From Aquiflexum balticum DSM 16537 (GTDB taxonomy: Bacteria > Bacteroidota > Bacteroidia > Cytophagales > Cyclobacteriaceae): DNA of 64,000 nt. A model generated the notes under the pieces. The model did not search any database, was not told where the DNA came from, and was given only the letters and a program-made list of their open reading frames with translations. The stretch spans positions 186,001 through 250,000 of the forward strand of contig NZ_LT838813.1 in the NCBI RefSeq assembly GCF_900176595.1, given 5' to 3'. Numbering within the stretch: the stretch's first letter is position 1; each line of letters begins with the position of its first letter. Position numbers and translations under genes: made by a program. Of the stretch, positions 20,859 to 29,620 are shown one piece after another.

Positions 20859-23459
20859 TTAATTTTCTTCCAAATAGGTGGAAAGGAAAAATTCCTCATA
20901 TCTCTTTGCTAATTCATCCTGTTCTTCAGCATAAATCTTTTTTGCTCTATCCAATACACCTGGTTCATCAATGAAACCAAAAAGGCCCATAAATGCCGCA
21001 ATTCTTACATAATTTGCTTGATGGGCAGAAGCAAGATGTGAAAGGTTATCAATAGCTTTTGTTGAACCCTCTCCGGGATTTTTAGCAAAATAATCGCCAT
21101 AATAGCCCAGGAAATAATATAATGACTGCCCTGCTAACAAATCGAGTTTGTCATGAAACCAATTCCCTTTGCCGACTACATTCTCTGAAATAAAATATTC
21201 CGCTAGGGCTACTATCAATCTGATGTTTCTATCACCTTCATACCTCGAAGCAATTTCCTCTCTATTTGTGTTTTCTCCATTTCCCAGATAGGCACCCAAT
21301 GCTGCCCCAGCTACATAATATGAAGGATGATTCATCCACCTTAAAAAAGCAGGTGAATACTTATCAGCATCAATGATGGAAAGTAATTCTATTGCACCTA
21401 ACCTTACTGTATTTTTCGGATCATTCTCTGCCATTTCAAACAATTCCATTTCTAGATCTGATTCGGCCATCAACCATTCCGGATTTTGGGAAAAGTTCAT
21501 GATGGCCAACTCCCGGATTGCCCAAAACTCATCTTTTAATGCCATTGACATGACCGATAAAATTTCAGGTGAATCTGCAAATAAATTCCCAAGACTATCA
21601 AGAGCCTCAAATCTTGCCACACCTAATTCAGAGTTCTTAAATTGACTTATAAAATGGTCTGCACTTCTATATGATTTTTTTTCGGCCAATAATTCCAAGG
21701 CTTCATCAAAAAACAACTCCTTAACCGGTACGCCGTTTTCTATCGCAAACTGCTGCCATGCTTTTTCCAGTACAAATTCTTTTTCAAAACGCTTGTTTTC
21801 ATGATACCAACTTACCTTAAAGGGAATTTTATACATTGGAGTAGTTGAAAAATCCTGCCTCTGTGCAACTGTCAAAAGCAAATTTCCAGGTTGACTGTAA
21901 TCAACTTCATATTCCAAAATCGGATGGCCTGAATTGAGAAACCATGGATTGAAAAACCAGTTGAGGTCCTGACCCGTAACTTTTTCAAATGCCAACCTAA
22001 GGTCATGTACTTCTACAGAACCGAACGAATGTTGGTTGAGATATAGGTTCAGTGATTTGAAAAATGCCTCATCCCCTAAATGTCTTCTCAGCATATGGAG
22101 AATCCGGCCACCTTTGGCATAGGAGTGGCTATCAAACATGTCTTCATTATCCTCATAATAGAACCTGATAAGGTCTACCTGTTTTTCCTTTGATTCTTCA
22201 AAATATTGCTCCATTTCGGAAATATGATGCATATCAGCATCATCTTTACCTTCCTTGTATTCGTACCATAAATATTCCGAATAATTGGCAAATGCTTCGT
22301 TCAAAGTCAGGTTTGACCAGGATTCGGTAGTTACAAGATTGCCGAACCATTGATGAAATAATTCATGTGCTATAATCCCATCCCATTCAGAATCTATCGC
22401 ACCACGTTCATCAAGATTGAGTTCCTCCATAAATACGGTAATCGTTGTATTTTCCATTGCCCCGGAAACAAAATCCCTAACAACAACCTGATCATACTTT
22501 TGCCAAGGGTACCTGACTCCAAGGAGATCAGAAAAAAATCCGATCATTTCAGGAGTATTTTTAAAAACTATTTTCGCCCCTTCTTCAAATTCCTTCTCCA
22601 CATAATAATTTACCTGCATTCCCTTCCATTCATCTTTGATTTCTACATAATCCCCTACAATAACGGCTGCTAAATAAGGGGCATGAGGTAGATCCATTAC
22701 CCAATAGTCAGTTCTTGTACCATCAGGATTTGAAATACTGGACCTCAGCTCTCCGTTACTGATTGTCCTATATTTATCCTCAATTGTAAGTCTGATTTCT
22801 TGGGTCATCCTCTCATTAGGTGAATCAATGGTCGGAAACCATTTGGAATTGTGTTCGGTCTCACCCTGTGTCCAGATAAGTGTAGGCTTATTGGGTTCCC
22901 TGCCTTGCGGATTGATAAAATAAAGTCCTTTGGTATCAGTAATTGCTGCACTGCCCGGCACCGTATTTTCATTAGGCTTTGCGGTATATTTGATCCTCAC
23001 TTTCAGCGTATCATTTGCCGAAAATGATTTTGGCAAAAATGCGGTTACTTCTTTCGTGTTATACCTGTAATTCAATTCCCTTTCCCCTGTATCTTCTAAC
23101 AGACTGAATGCAAGAATATCGAAATCTTTTGCGTCTAGAACCAATTCATTTTGAGAAAAAAAATAGGGCTTCAGTGTAAGGATAGCCTCGCCGTTTACCC
23201 ATTCCTTCTCATAATCAAAAGACAAATCCAAAGCAGTATGCAATAAATCAAAATCTCTGGTTCTGGAAGCTCTGTAAGCTGAAATCTTTGTTTCAAGCGA
23301 TCTGATGAATGCATCATCAGCAATGGTATTGATTTTTGTTTCTCCCAAAGAGTCAATTTCAACTGACGTATCTGATTCAGTCAGATTTTTGGTACTTTGA
23401 CAAGACCAATTCAAAAGTAAAAAAAACAGCAAAAAAGCTTTGGGATTATCAAATTTCAT
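20859..23459 (-). CDS. M1 family aminopeptidase, probable lipoprotein
   Basis: This is a zinc aminopeptidase of 866 residues. The GAMEN exopeptidase motif is at 333-337, the zinc site HELFH at 365-369, and the third ligand is Glu388, giving the HEXXH-X18-E arrangement. A hydrophobic N-terminus ends in LNWSC near residue 20, a loose lipobox with Trp at -2, so envelope attachment is likely but not certain. After the catalytic part (to about residue 550) comes a long C-terminal helical region with HEAT-like patterning. It is transcribed away from the biotin carrier gene at 23509 and is not obviously in an operon. The physiological substrate cannot be read from sequence. Confidence 0.9.
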   Translation of the reverse strand: MKFDNPKAFLLFFLLLNWSCQSTKNLTESDTSVEIDSLGETKINTIADDAFIRSLETKISAYRASRTRDFDLLHTALDLSFDYEKEWVNGEAILTLKPYFFSQNELVLDAKDFDILAFSLLEDTGERELNYRYNTKEVTAFLPKSFSANDTLKVRIKYTAKPNENTVPGSAAITDTKGLYFINPQGREPNKPTLIWTQGETEHNSKWFPTIDSPNERMTQEIRLTIEDKYRTISNGELRSSISNPDGTRTDYWVMDLPHAPYLAAVIVGDYVEIKDEWKGMQVNYYVEKEFEEGAKIVFKNTPEMIGFFSDLLGVRYPWQKYDQVVVRDFVSGAMENTTITVFMEELNLDERGAIDSEWDGIIAHELFHQWFGNLVTTESWSNLTLNEAFANYSEYLWYEYKEGKDDADMHHISEMEQYFEESKEKQVDLIRFYYEDNEDMFDSHSYAKGGRILHMLRRHLGDEAFFKSLNLYLNQHSFGSVEVHDLRLAFEKVTGQDLNWFFNPWFLNSGHPILEYEVDYSQPGNLLLTVAQRQDFSTTPMYKIPFKVSWYHENKRFEKEFVLEKAWQQFAIENGVPVKELFFDEALELLAEKKSYRSADHFISQFKNSELGVARFEALDSLGNLFADSPEILSVMSMALKDEFWAIRELAIMNFSQNPEWLMAESDLEMELFEMAENDPKNTVRLGAIELLSIIDADKYSPAFLRWMNHPSYYVAGAALGAYLGNGENTNREEIASRYEGDRNIRLIVALAEYFISENVVGKGNWFHDKLDLLAGQSLYYFLGYYGDYFAKNPGEGSTKAIDNLSHLASAHQANYVRIAAFMGLFGFIDEPGVLDRAKKIYAEEQDELAKRYEEFFLSTYLEEN

Positions 23460-23508
23460 GAAAATGCATTTTAAAGATTAATTGTATATTTATCGCAAAT
23501 TAAAAGAA

Positions 23509-24003
23509 ATGTATTCAGTTAGTATCAACAATTCAGTTTTTGAGGTTGAAAAATCAAAAGACCTACTTTCTGTAAACGGAAATATTCTGGAATGGGATAT
23601 CGCAAAAACAGGAGATCGCCATTATCATGTAATCTATCAAAACCAGTCTTATAATCTGGAATTGGTCAGCTTGGATTCCGAAACCAAAACCATTAAGTTG
23701 AAACTCAACAACAAACCCTGTGATATAAAAATCAGAGATAAGTTTGACCTTTTGTTGGAAAAATTGGGAATGAATAATCTACAGAACAATTCCGCAAAAG
23801 AAATCAAAGCCCCAATGCCCGGATTGATTTTCGATATCAAAGTGAAAGAAGGGGATGAAGTTCAGAAAGGAGATCCTGTCTTGATACTTGAAGCCATGAA
23901 GATGGAAAACATCCTTAAATCTCCCGGTGATGGAATTGTCAAATCCGTTAAAATCAAAAAAGGGCAAAGCGTCGAAAAAAATCAGGTGCTAATCCAATTT
24001 TAA
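23509..24003 (+). CDS. Biotin/lipoyl-attachment domain protein (acyl-CoA carboxylase biotin carrier type)
   Basis: This is a 164-residue protein whose last 70 or so residues form a biotinyl domain: APMPGLIFDIKVKEGDEVQKGDP, then EAMKMEN with the biotin-accepting lysine at residue 131. The first 90 residues are a beta-rich region without a motif I recognise. The frame extends to 23482, but the ATG at 23509 (MYSVSINNSVF) is preferred for its conserved-looking start. No carboxyltransferase or biotin carboxylase gene lies in the window, so the partner enzyme is elsewhere. Propionyl-CoA or another acyl-CoA carboxylase is likelier than a decarboxylase pump (inference). Confidence 0.85.
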   Translation: MYSVSINNSVFEVEKSKDLLSVNGNILEWDIAKTGDRHYHVIYQNQSYNLELVSLDSETKTIKLKLNNKPCDIKIRDKFDLLLEKLGMNNLQNNSAKEIKAPMPGLIFDIKVKEGDEVQKGDPVLILEAMKMENILKSPGDGIVKSVKIKKGQSVEKNQVLIQF

Positions 24004-24038
24004 AACTTTGTTCTGTTTAGATTTCTTTTGGAAGGCTT

Positions 24039-24046
24039 TATATTTG
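24039..24046 (+). promoter_or_regulatory. Possible -7 element of the pyrH-frr operon
   Basis: TATATTTG matches TAnnTTTG and lies 58 nt before pyrH. The -33 position at 19 nt spacing reads TTTA (24016-24019), a near match only, so this is a weaker call than the ribosomal promoters. Confidence 0.4.
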
Positions 24047-24104
24047 TCGGATTTACAAACTGGAATTTGTAAGAAAAATAACCTCTTTTATACCAAACCA
24101 AATA

Positions 24105-24815
24105 ATGAAATATAACAGGATATTACTGAAATTGAGCGGAGAAGCTTTGATGGGCGAGAAAAATTACGGCATTGACTCCAACAGATTGGAGCAATACGCT
24201 CAGGAAATCAGGAAAATAAAAGACCTTGGGGTTGAAGTAGCTATTGTCATAGGGGGCGGAAATATATTCAGAGGGGTTCAGGCAGAAAAAACCGGTATAG
24301 ATAGAGTGCAAGGAGACTATATGGGCATGCTCGCAACACTTATCAATGCTATGGCTCTTCAAAGTGCCTTGGAACAAAACGGAATGTTTACCCGTCTGAT
24401 GTCAGGAATTAAAGTTGAAAGTGTTTGTGAACCATTTATCAGAAGGAGAGCCATTCGCCATTTAGAAAAAGGGAGATTAGTGATATTCGGAGCAGGTATT
24501 GGAAACCCTTATTTTACTACAGATTCCACGGCAAGTTTGAGGGCTATTGAGATTGAAGCTGACGTGGTTTTGAAAGGCACAAGAGTAGATGGGGTGTATA
24601 CTGCAGACCCGGAAAAGGATAAAAGCGCAACCAAATACAGTACCTTATCCTTTCAAGAGGCTTATGAAAAAAACCTCAATATCATGGATATGACTGCTTT
24701 TACACTTTGCCAGGAAAACAATTTGCCCATTGTGGTATTTGATATGAACAAACCTGGAAACTTGGAAAAAATTGTTAAAGGAGAAGATATTGGAACTTTA
24801 ATTACATCAAAATAA
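24105..24815 (+). CDS. pyrH: UMP kinase
   Basis: This enzyme phosphorylates UMP to UDP with ATP in pyrimidine nucleotide synthesis. The 236-residue protein of the amino acid kinase fold shows KLSGEALMG at the N-terminus, [10 protein letters not shown] at about residues 48-57, [16 protein letters not shown], and the [18 protein letters not shown] segment typical of bacterial PyrH. It is followed 12 nt later by frr, a very common pairing, so the two are co-transcribed. Confidence 0.97.
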   Translation: MKYNRILLKLSGEALMGEKNYGIDSNRLEQYAQEIRKIKDLGVEVAIVIGGGNIFRGVQAEKTGIDRVQGDYMGMLATLINAMALQSALEQNGMFTRLMSGIKVESVCEPFIRRRAIRHLEKGRLVIFGAGIGNPYFTTDSTASLRAIEIEADVVLKGTRVDGVYTADPEKDKSATKYSTLSFQEAYEKNLNIMDMTAFTLCQENNLPIVVFDMNKPGNLEKIVKGEDIGTLITSK

Positions 24816-24827
24816 TCCATAAAGATC

Positions 24828-25388
24828 ATGGAAGAAATTCAACTTCAACTGGAAGAAGCCAAAGAACTTATGCAAAAAGCGGTAGACCATACCGCATCAG
24901 AGCTATTAAAAATACGGGCAGGAAAGGCTATGCCAAATATCCTTGATGGAATAATGGTGGCATACTACGGCGCACCTACACCTCTTCAACAGGTAGCTTC
25001 TGTAACAACTCCGGATGCCAGAACATTGTCGATCAAACCCTGGGAAAGAAATCTTATCGGCGAAATAGAAAGATCTATTATCAATTCTGATCTTGGTTTG
25101 GCACCTCAAAACAACGGGGAAATCATCATCCTGACCATTCCTCCGATGACGGAAGAAAGAAGAAAAAACCTGGTAAAACAATCCAAGAACGAATGTGAAT
25201 CAGGAAAAATTTCCATCCGTACAGTAAGAAAAGACACCAATGATGAGCTGAAAAAATTACAAAAAGAAGGAGCTTCTGAGGACGAAATAAAAAGAGCTGA
25301 AGATCTTGTTCAAAAACTGACGGACCAATATTCGTCAAAAATCGATGAACTATTCAATAAAAAGGAAAATGAAATCATGACGGTTTGA
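24828..25388 (+). CDS. frr: Ribosome recycling factor
   Basis: RRF splits post-termination ribosomes together with EF-G. The 186-residue protein has the two-domain signature: the helical part with ELLKIRAGKAMPNILDGI and the domain containing YYGAPTPLQQVASVTTPDARTLSIKPW, then EERRKNLVKQSKNECESGKISIR. It is in the pyrH-frr pair and is followed by a terminator at 25438-25468. Confidence 0.97.
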   Translation: MEEIQLQLEEAKELMQKAVDHTASELLKIRAGKAMPNILDGIMVAYYGAPTPLQQVASVTTPDARTLSIKPWERNLIGEIERSIINSDLGLAPQNNGEIIILTIPPMTEERRKNLVKQSKNECESGKISIRTVRKDTNDELKKLQKEGASEDEIKRAEDLVQKLTDQYSSKIDELFNKKENEIMTV

Positions 25389-25437
25389 CCCATCAATATA
25401 TGTTTGGAGTGTGCTGTTAGCAAAAATTACATCAATC

Positions 25438-25468
25438 AAAACCTGTTTTTAAAAAGACAGGTTTTTTT
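25438..25468 (+). terminator. Rho-independent terminator after frr
   Basis: Arms AAACCTGT (ending 25446) and ACAGGTTT (from 25457) form a stem over an A/T-rich loop and run into seven Ts on the plus strand. It lies 50 nt after the frr stop. Confidence 0.85.
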
Positions 25469-25515
25469 ATTCTAAATAGTCTTTAAAGAAGGTTGGCCTG
25501 TGCTTATTTACAGTC

Positions 25516-26337
25516 TCAATTCACGATAGCTTTAACCAATTTGACCAATTTCCTACCAGACCTCTGGGCAACATCCACCACATCAGCGTGAGTAAATTCC
25601 TTTGCCACCTTGGGAATACTTTCATTGGTGATGACAGATATGCCCAAAACTTTCAGCCCCAAATGATTTGCTGCAATTACTTCAGGAACTGTGCTCATCC
25701 CCACTGCATCCCCTCCAATAATCCTAAAAAAATTGATCTCGGCCCTTGTTTCCAAAACCGGTCCAGTGACACCCAGATATGTTCCTCTTTTCAAACTAAT
25801 TCCCAGTTTTTCAGCTTTTGAAAGGGTTAGTGCTATCCAGTCGGAATCGAAGGGCTCACTCATATCCGGAAACCTTGGACCAAATTCTTCCTCATTGATG
25901 CCTCGCAAAGGATTATCCGGCAATCGGCTGATGATATCCTCAATCAGCATCAAGTCGCCAACTTCAAAATCCGGATTCAATCCTCCTGCTGCGTTAGTGA
26001 CAATGAGTTTTTCAACTCCCAAAATTTTCATTACCTGAATAGGAAAAACTACTCCATCCATGTCATAACCTTCATAGTAATGAAAACGCCCTGCCATTGC
26101 CAAGACTGGTACCGCATTCAAAAACCCAAAAATCATTTCCCCTCTGTGGCCTTCCACCGTAGAAACCGGAAAATGCGGAATTTCTGAATAAGGAATAATG
26201 CTTTTATTTTCAATTTCATCTACCAATCCCCCCAAACCGGAACCAAGTATTATCCCAACTTTGGGAACTCCTCTAATACCTTTTTTGATAAATTCAGCAG
26301 ATTCCCGGCAGTGTAGCAGGTTAAGGTTTTTCTTCAT
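25516..26337 (-). CDS. Purine nucleoside phosphorylase (6-oxopurine type)
   Basis: This trimeric-type purine nucleoside phosphorylase (273 residues) cleaves purine nucleosides with phosphate. The phosphate loop is GSGLGGLVDEI at about residues 32-42, the histidine loop contains HFPVSTVEGHRGE, and TNAAGGLNPDF and VLETRAEINFF carry the base-site glutamate. The residue equivalent to human Asn243 is Asn238 in the segment VITNES, which favours inosine and guanosine. It lies 33 nt downstream of a paralogue that has Asp at this position. The two look like an old duplication and are probably one operon. Confidence 0.93.
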   Translation of the reverse strand: MKKNLNLLHCRESAEFIKKGIRGVPKVGIILGSGLGGLVDEIENKSIIPYSEIPHFPVSTVEGHRGEMIFGFLNAVPVLAMAGRFHYYEGYDMDGVVFPIQVMKILGVEKLIVTNAAGGLNPDFEVGDLMLIEDIISRLPDNPLRGINEEEFGPRFPDMSEPFDSDWIALTLSKAEKLGISLKRGTYLGVTGPVLETRAEINFFRIIGGDAVGMSTVPEVIAANHLGLKVLGISVITNESIPKVAKEFTHADVVDVAQRSGRKLVKLVKAIVN

Positions 26338-26370
26338 GTAATTTCGGGGTTTAAAAAAGTCCGAAATGGA

Positions 26371-27207
26371 CTACAATGTCTTGATCAATTCTCTGATGAT
26401 CAAACTCATTCCCGGTTCAGCAATCGCTGCTGCGGCAAGTACTTCTGAAATGCTGATTTTTTTGACATTTCCGGGTGAGCAAAGATCCGTAATGGCAGAA
26501 ATGGCAAAAACAGACAAATCCATATGACGAGCTACAATTACTTCCGGTATGGTACTCATGCCGATAGCGTCAGCACCAATCGTCCTGAGGTATTTGTATT
26601 CGGCTTTGGTTTCGAGATTTGGTCCCTGAACGGCAGCATAGACCCCTTGATGAACTCTAAGGTTATTTTTTTGGGCAATTTCCATTCCTTTATTTACCAA
26701 TTTCAGGTCATAGGGTTCGGACATATCAGGAAACCTTACCCCAAATTCATTCAGATTTTTCCCCCTTAATGGATTCTCGGGAAACAAATCAATATGGTCA
26801 TTGATGATCATTAATTCTCCGATACCATAATCGGGATTCAAACCCCCTGCAGCATTGGAAACAAATAGATGATGGATCCCCAATTTTTTCAACACACGAA
26901 CAGGAAACGTCACTTCTTTCATGGAATACCCTTCATAGTAGTGAAATCTACCTTGCATGACAATCACTGATTTACCTGATAGTCTTCCGATAATCAGTTT
27001 GCCATGATGGCTTTCCACGGTGGAAACAGGAAAGTAAGGAATCTCATCGTAGGGTATTTCCTTAATGACATCAATATTCTCTATCAATTGCCCTAGACCG
27101 GTTCCAAGAATTATCCCTATCTCCAAAGGGTCGGGATATATATTTTGAATATGTTCAAAGGCAAATTGAATCTGTTCGGAGTAATCTATGCTTGGTTCCT
27201 GTCTCAT
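26371..27207 (-). CDS. Purine nucleoside phosphorylase paralogue with altered base-site residue
   Basis: This 278-residue protein belongs to the same family as the gene downstream, with phosphate loop GTGLGQLIENI, HYYEGYSMKEVTFP, SNAAGGLNPDYG and the base-site glutamate in PNLETKAEY. Where human PNP has Asn243, this protein has Asp241 (segment AITDLCSPG). Family knowledge says Asp there favours 6-aminopurines such as adenosine or methylthioadenosine, as in MTA phosphorylase. Overall the sequence still resembles PNP more than MTAP, so a changed or broadened specificity is inferred. It is first in a two-gene unit; the divergent FMN reductase starts 130 nt away. Confidence 0.9.
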   Translation of the reverse strand: MRQEPSIDYSEQIQFAFEHIQNIYPDPLEIGIILGTGLGQLIENIDVIKEIPYDEIPYFPVSTVESHHGKLIIGRLSGKSVIVMQGRFHYYEGYSMKEVTFPVRVLKKLGIHHLFVSNAAGGLNPDYGIGELMIINDHIDLFPENPLRGKNLNEFGVRFPDMSEPYDLKLVNKGMEIAQKNNLRVHQGVYAAVQGPNLETKAEYKYLRTIGADAIGMSTIPEVIVARHMDLSVFAISAITDLCSPGNVKKISISEVLAAAAIAEPGMSLIIRELIKTL

Positions 27208-27337
27208 GGGTTTAATTTTTTTCTAAAGTAATAATTTAGAATGAAATCAGTTTCCAAATTTGATTTTAAACAAAAAGGAAACTAATTGACTTCTCCATTT
27301 GTAATAGAAATCGAAAAAGAAAAGAAACACCCATTTC

Positions 27338-27862
27338 ATGATCAAAATAATAGTCGGTACCAACCGAAAAAATTCCCTATCCTATAAAATTGCCTCGATG
27401 TATCAGGAGAATCTCAATACTTTGGGTGCTGATTCTGAAATACTCAAATTGGAAGACCTGCCTCATGATTTTACTTTTTCGGCACTATACGAAAACAACG
27501 GAAAAAACGAAGCATACAATGCTTTTCATAAAAAAGTAAAAGAAGGCAATAAGTTTGTTTTTATCGTACCTGAATATAATGGTTCCTTTCCTGGAATCCT
27601 CAAGTCATTTATAGATGGCATGACTTACCCCAATTCTTTCAGGAACAAAAAATGTGCTTTGGTCGGCATTTCATCAGGAATTGGCGGGGGTGGCATCGCT
27701 TTGAGCCACCTCACCGACATCTTCCATTACCTTGGGATGCATGTACTTGCCCTCAAACCTAAACTGGCTAAGATTGAGGAGAATATGTCAGATAACCTGC
27801 TCACCAACAGGCTGTACATGGAATTGCTTCACACCCAGGCAGAAATGTTGATTAACTTTTGA
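27338..27862 (+). CDS. NADPH-dependent FMN reductase family protein
   Basis: This is a 174-residue flavodoxin-like flavoprotein. The phosphate-binding loop GTNRKNSLSYKIA lies at residues 7-19, and the FMN_red family motif VPEYNGSFPGILKSFID at about residues 79-95. The glycine-rich GISSGIGGGGIALSHL segment follows. The family reduces flavins, quinones or azo compounds with NADPH; the physiological substrate is not visible. Its stop codon lies within a perfect hairpin shared with the end of the convergent ftsZ gene. Confidence 0.88.
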   Translation: MIKIIVGTNRKNSLSYKIASMYQENLNTLGADSEILKLEDLPHDFTFSALYENNGKNEAYNAFHKKVKEGNKFVFIVPEYNGSFPGILKSFIDGMTYPNSFRNKKCALVGISSGIGGGGIALSHLTDIFHYLGMHVLALKPKLAKIEENMSDNLLTNRLYMELLHTQAEMLINF

Positions 27863-27873
27863 AGTTAATCAAC
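27847..27873. terminator. Bidirectional hairpin inside the two convergent gene ends
   Basis: Perfect 12-bp arms GTTGATTAACTT (27847-27858) and AAGTTAATCAAC (27862-27873) with a 3-nt loop. The left arm encodes the end of the FMN reductase and the right arm encodes the end of FtsZ on the other strand. The genes are only 2 nt apart, so the hairpin is the sole candidate for stopping transcription from both sides. There is no strong U tract. Confidence 0.6.
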
Positions 27874-29523
27874 ATTGTCATGTAGAAACTTATTGTTTTT
27901 CAAAAACTCGTTTTCATCCGTCAGGTTGAACCTGGAGATACTCCTTTCGGAACTGTGCTGTACATCAGCCAATTTCACTTGCTTCCTTACGAAGGCAGGA
28001 GTTTCCAACTTGTCCTTGAATTCCTCAGGGTGTTGGTTGAAAGTCTTGATTCCTTTTAATCTTTCAAAACGTTCATGTGCCCTTTGAATGGCTTTTTGCT
28101 TTACCTGTTCGTAGTAATCATTACTGAATTGAGGCTTTGCAGGTTCTTCTTTAACTACCTCTTCAGGTACTTGTGATTTGATTTCCTCTTCACTTTCTAA
28201 TTCGAAAACAACTTTGTTGGGCTCTGTCTTGGCAGGAATAAATTCAAAAATCGGCTCAGCTTTAACCTTTTCTTCACTTTCTATCTGCTCAGATCTTACC
28301 TCCTCTATTTTAGGAGTTGATTCGACAGGTTTACTTTCATTGGCAGGGGTAAACATGGGTTTGTTGAAAGTAAAAGTGAAGGTCTGCCCTGGCTTAGGAA
28401 GGTTATCTTCTTCAACCTTGGAGGTTTTTCCCGATTCAAGGTCAATTACTTTTTTTACCTCTTCTTCCTCTTCTGATTCGGCAATTGCAACCACTTCTGT
28501 TTTTTCTTCCTTTTTTCCAGAAGGGGAAGCGTTGGTCAATTTATCCATTTCAAAGCCCGTAGCAATCACTGTTACCCTGATGGATTTGTTCAGATCTGAA
28601 TCAATACCCTGACCGAAAATCACCTCTGCATCATCACCAGCTCTTTCCTGGATATACTCGGTAATTTCGCTCAATTCATCCATAGATAGCTCATCATCTT
28701 CACCACTCATGATGGAAAGAAGGATTTTTTGAGCACCTCTGATATCCACGTTGTTCAACAATGGGGAAGCAATTGCTTTTTCAGCAGCACGGATAGCACG
28801 GCCATCTCCTTCCTCTGTGGCAGAACCCATTACGGCAGCACCTGCTTCTTTCATCACTGTTTTGACATCTTCAAAATCCACGTTTACATCCTGGTGTACC
28901 GTGATGATTTCGGCTATGGATTTGGCCGCAGTAGTCAATACATTGTCAGCTTTGGCAAAAGCAGATCGGATGGCAAGGTTACCATAGATTTCCCTCAATT
29001 TATCATTGAGGATTACCAAAACCGTATCGCAGTTTTCACGCAGAGACTCAATGCCACTTTGGGCGGCCTGCATTTTCTTTCTTCCTTCAAAAACAAAAGG
29101 AGCCGTTACAATCCCCACGGTAAGGATGTCAAGATCTTTAGCAATTTTTGCAATCACGGGAGCTGCACCGGTGCCGGTTCCACCCCCCATACCTGCTGTA
29201 ATGAATACCATTTTGGTATTGTCCGAAAGCAGATCGCGAATTTCTTCACGGCTTTCAATCGCTGCATTTCTGCCTTTTTCAGGATTTGCACCAGCACCCA
29301 AACCTTCGGTAAGGTGGGCACCCAACTGCAACTTCAACGGGACTGGACTGCTCTGTAGAGCTTGGGCATCTGTGTTGACTACCACAAACTCCACATCCTT
29401 GATTCCCATATTGTACATATGGTTCACTGCATTGGAACCACCTCCTCCCACACCTATCACCTTGATGATGGATTTGTGGTTTTTCGGAAGATCAAATTTG
29501 TAATCTTTCATATTATCTGACAT
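27865..29523 (-). CDS. ftsZ: Cell division protein FtsZ
   Basis: FtsZ is the tubulin-like GTPase that builds the division ring. The 552-residue protein has the tubulin signature GGGTGTGAAP at about residues 110-119, VGGGGSNAVNHM near the N-terminus and the T7-loop region NVDFEDVKTVMKEAGAAVMG. The core ends near residue 330. A long linker rich in Glu, Lys, Pro and Ser follows, making this protein much longer than the roughly 380 residues of E. coli FtsZ, as is usual in Bacteroidota. It is the last gene of the dcw cluster, 97 nt after ftsA, with a hairpin in that gap. Confidence 0.97.
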   Translation of the reverse strand: MSDNMKDYKFDLPKNHKSIIKVIGVGGGGSNAVNHMYNMGIKDVEFVVVNTDAQALQSSPVPLKLQLGAHLTEGLGAGANPEKGRNAAIESREEIRDLLSDNTKMVFITAGMGGGTGTGAAPVIAKIAKDLDILTVGIVTAPFVFEGRKKMQAAQSGIESLRENCDTVLVILNDKLREIYGNLAIRSAFAKADNVLTTAAKSIAEIITVHQDVNVDFEDVKTVMKEAGAAVMGSATEEGDGRAIRAAEKAIASPLLNNVDIRGAQKILLSIMSGEDDELSMDELSEITEYIQERAGDDAEVIFGQGIDSDLNKSIRVTVIATGFEMDKLTNASPSGKKEEKTEVVAIAESEEEEEVKKVIDLESGKTSKVEEDNLPKPGQTFTFTFNKPMFTPANESKPVESTPKIEEVRSEQIESEEKVKAEPIFEFIPAKTEPNKVVFELESEEEIKSQVPEEVVKEEPAKPQFSNDYYEQVKQKAIQRAHERFERLKGIKTFNQHPEEFKDKLETPAFVRKQVKLADVQHSSERSISRFNLTDENEFLKNNKFLHDNVD

Positions 29524-29575
29524 TTTTTATTAATTGGTGAACTATTTATTTCTTTTAGTACGGTTTTTGTAGAAA

Positions 29576-29606
29576 GGGAATTAGAAGACAGAATCTTCTA
29601 ATTCCC
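29576..29606 (-). promoter_or_regulatory. Hairpin between ftsA and ftsZ
   Basis: Perfect 13-bp arms GGGAATTAGAAGA (29576-29588) and TCTTCTAATTCCC (29594-29606) with a 5-nt loop, 14 nt after the ftsA stop. On the minus strand the stem is followed by TTTCTAC, too weak for a sure terminator. It may attenuate or process the message so that FtsZ is expressed differently from FtsA (inference). Confidence 0.6.
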
Positions 29607-29620
29607 TGGTATGATAAGCC

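Noticed and set aside
28729-29358. 209-codon plus-strand frame opposite ftsZ
   Set aside because: Antisense shadow of the conserved GTPase domain; composition follows the ftsZ codons.
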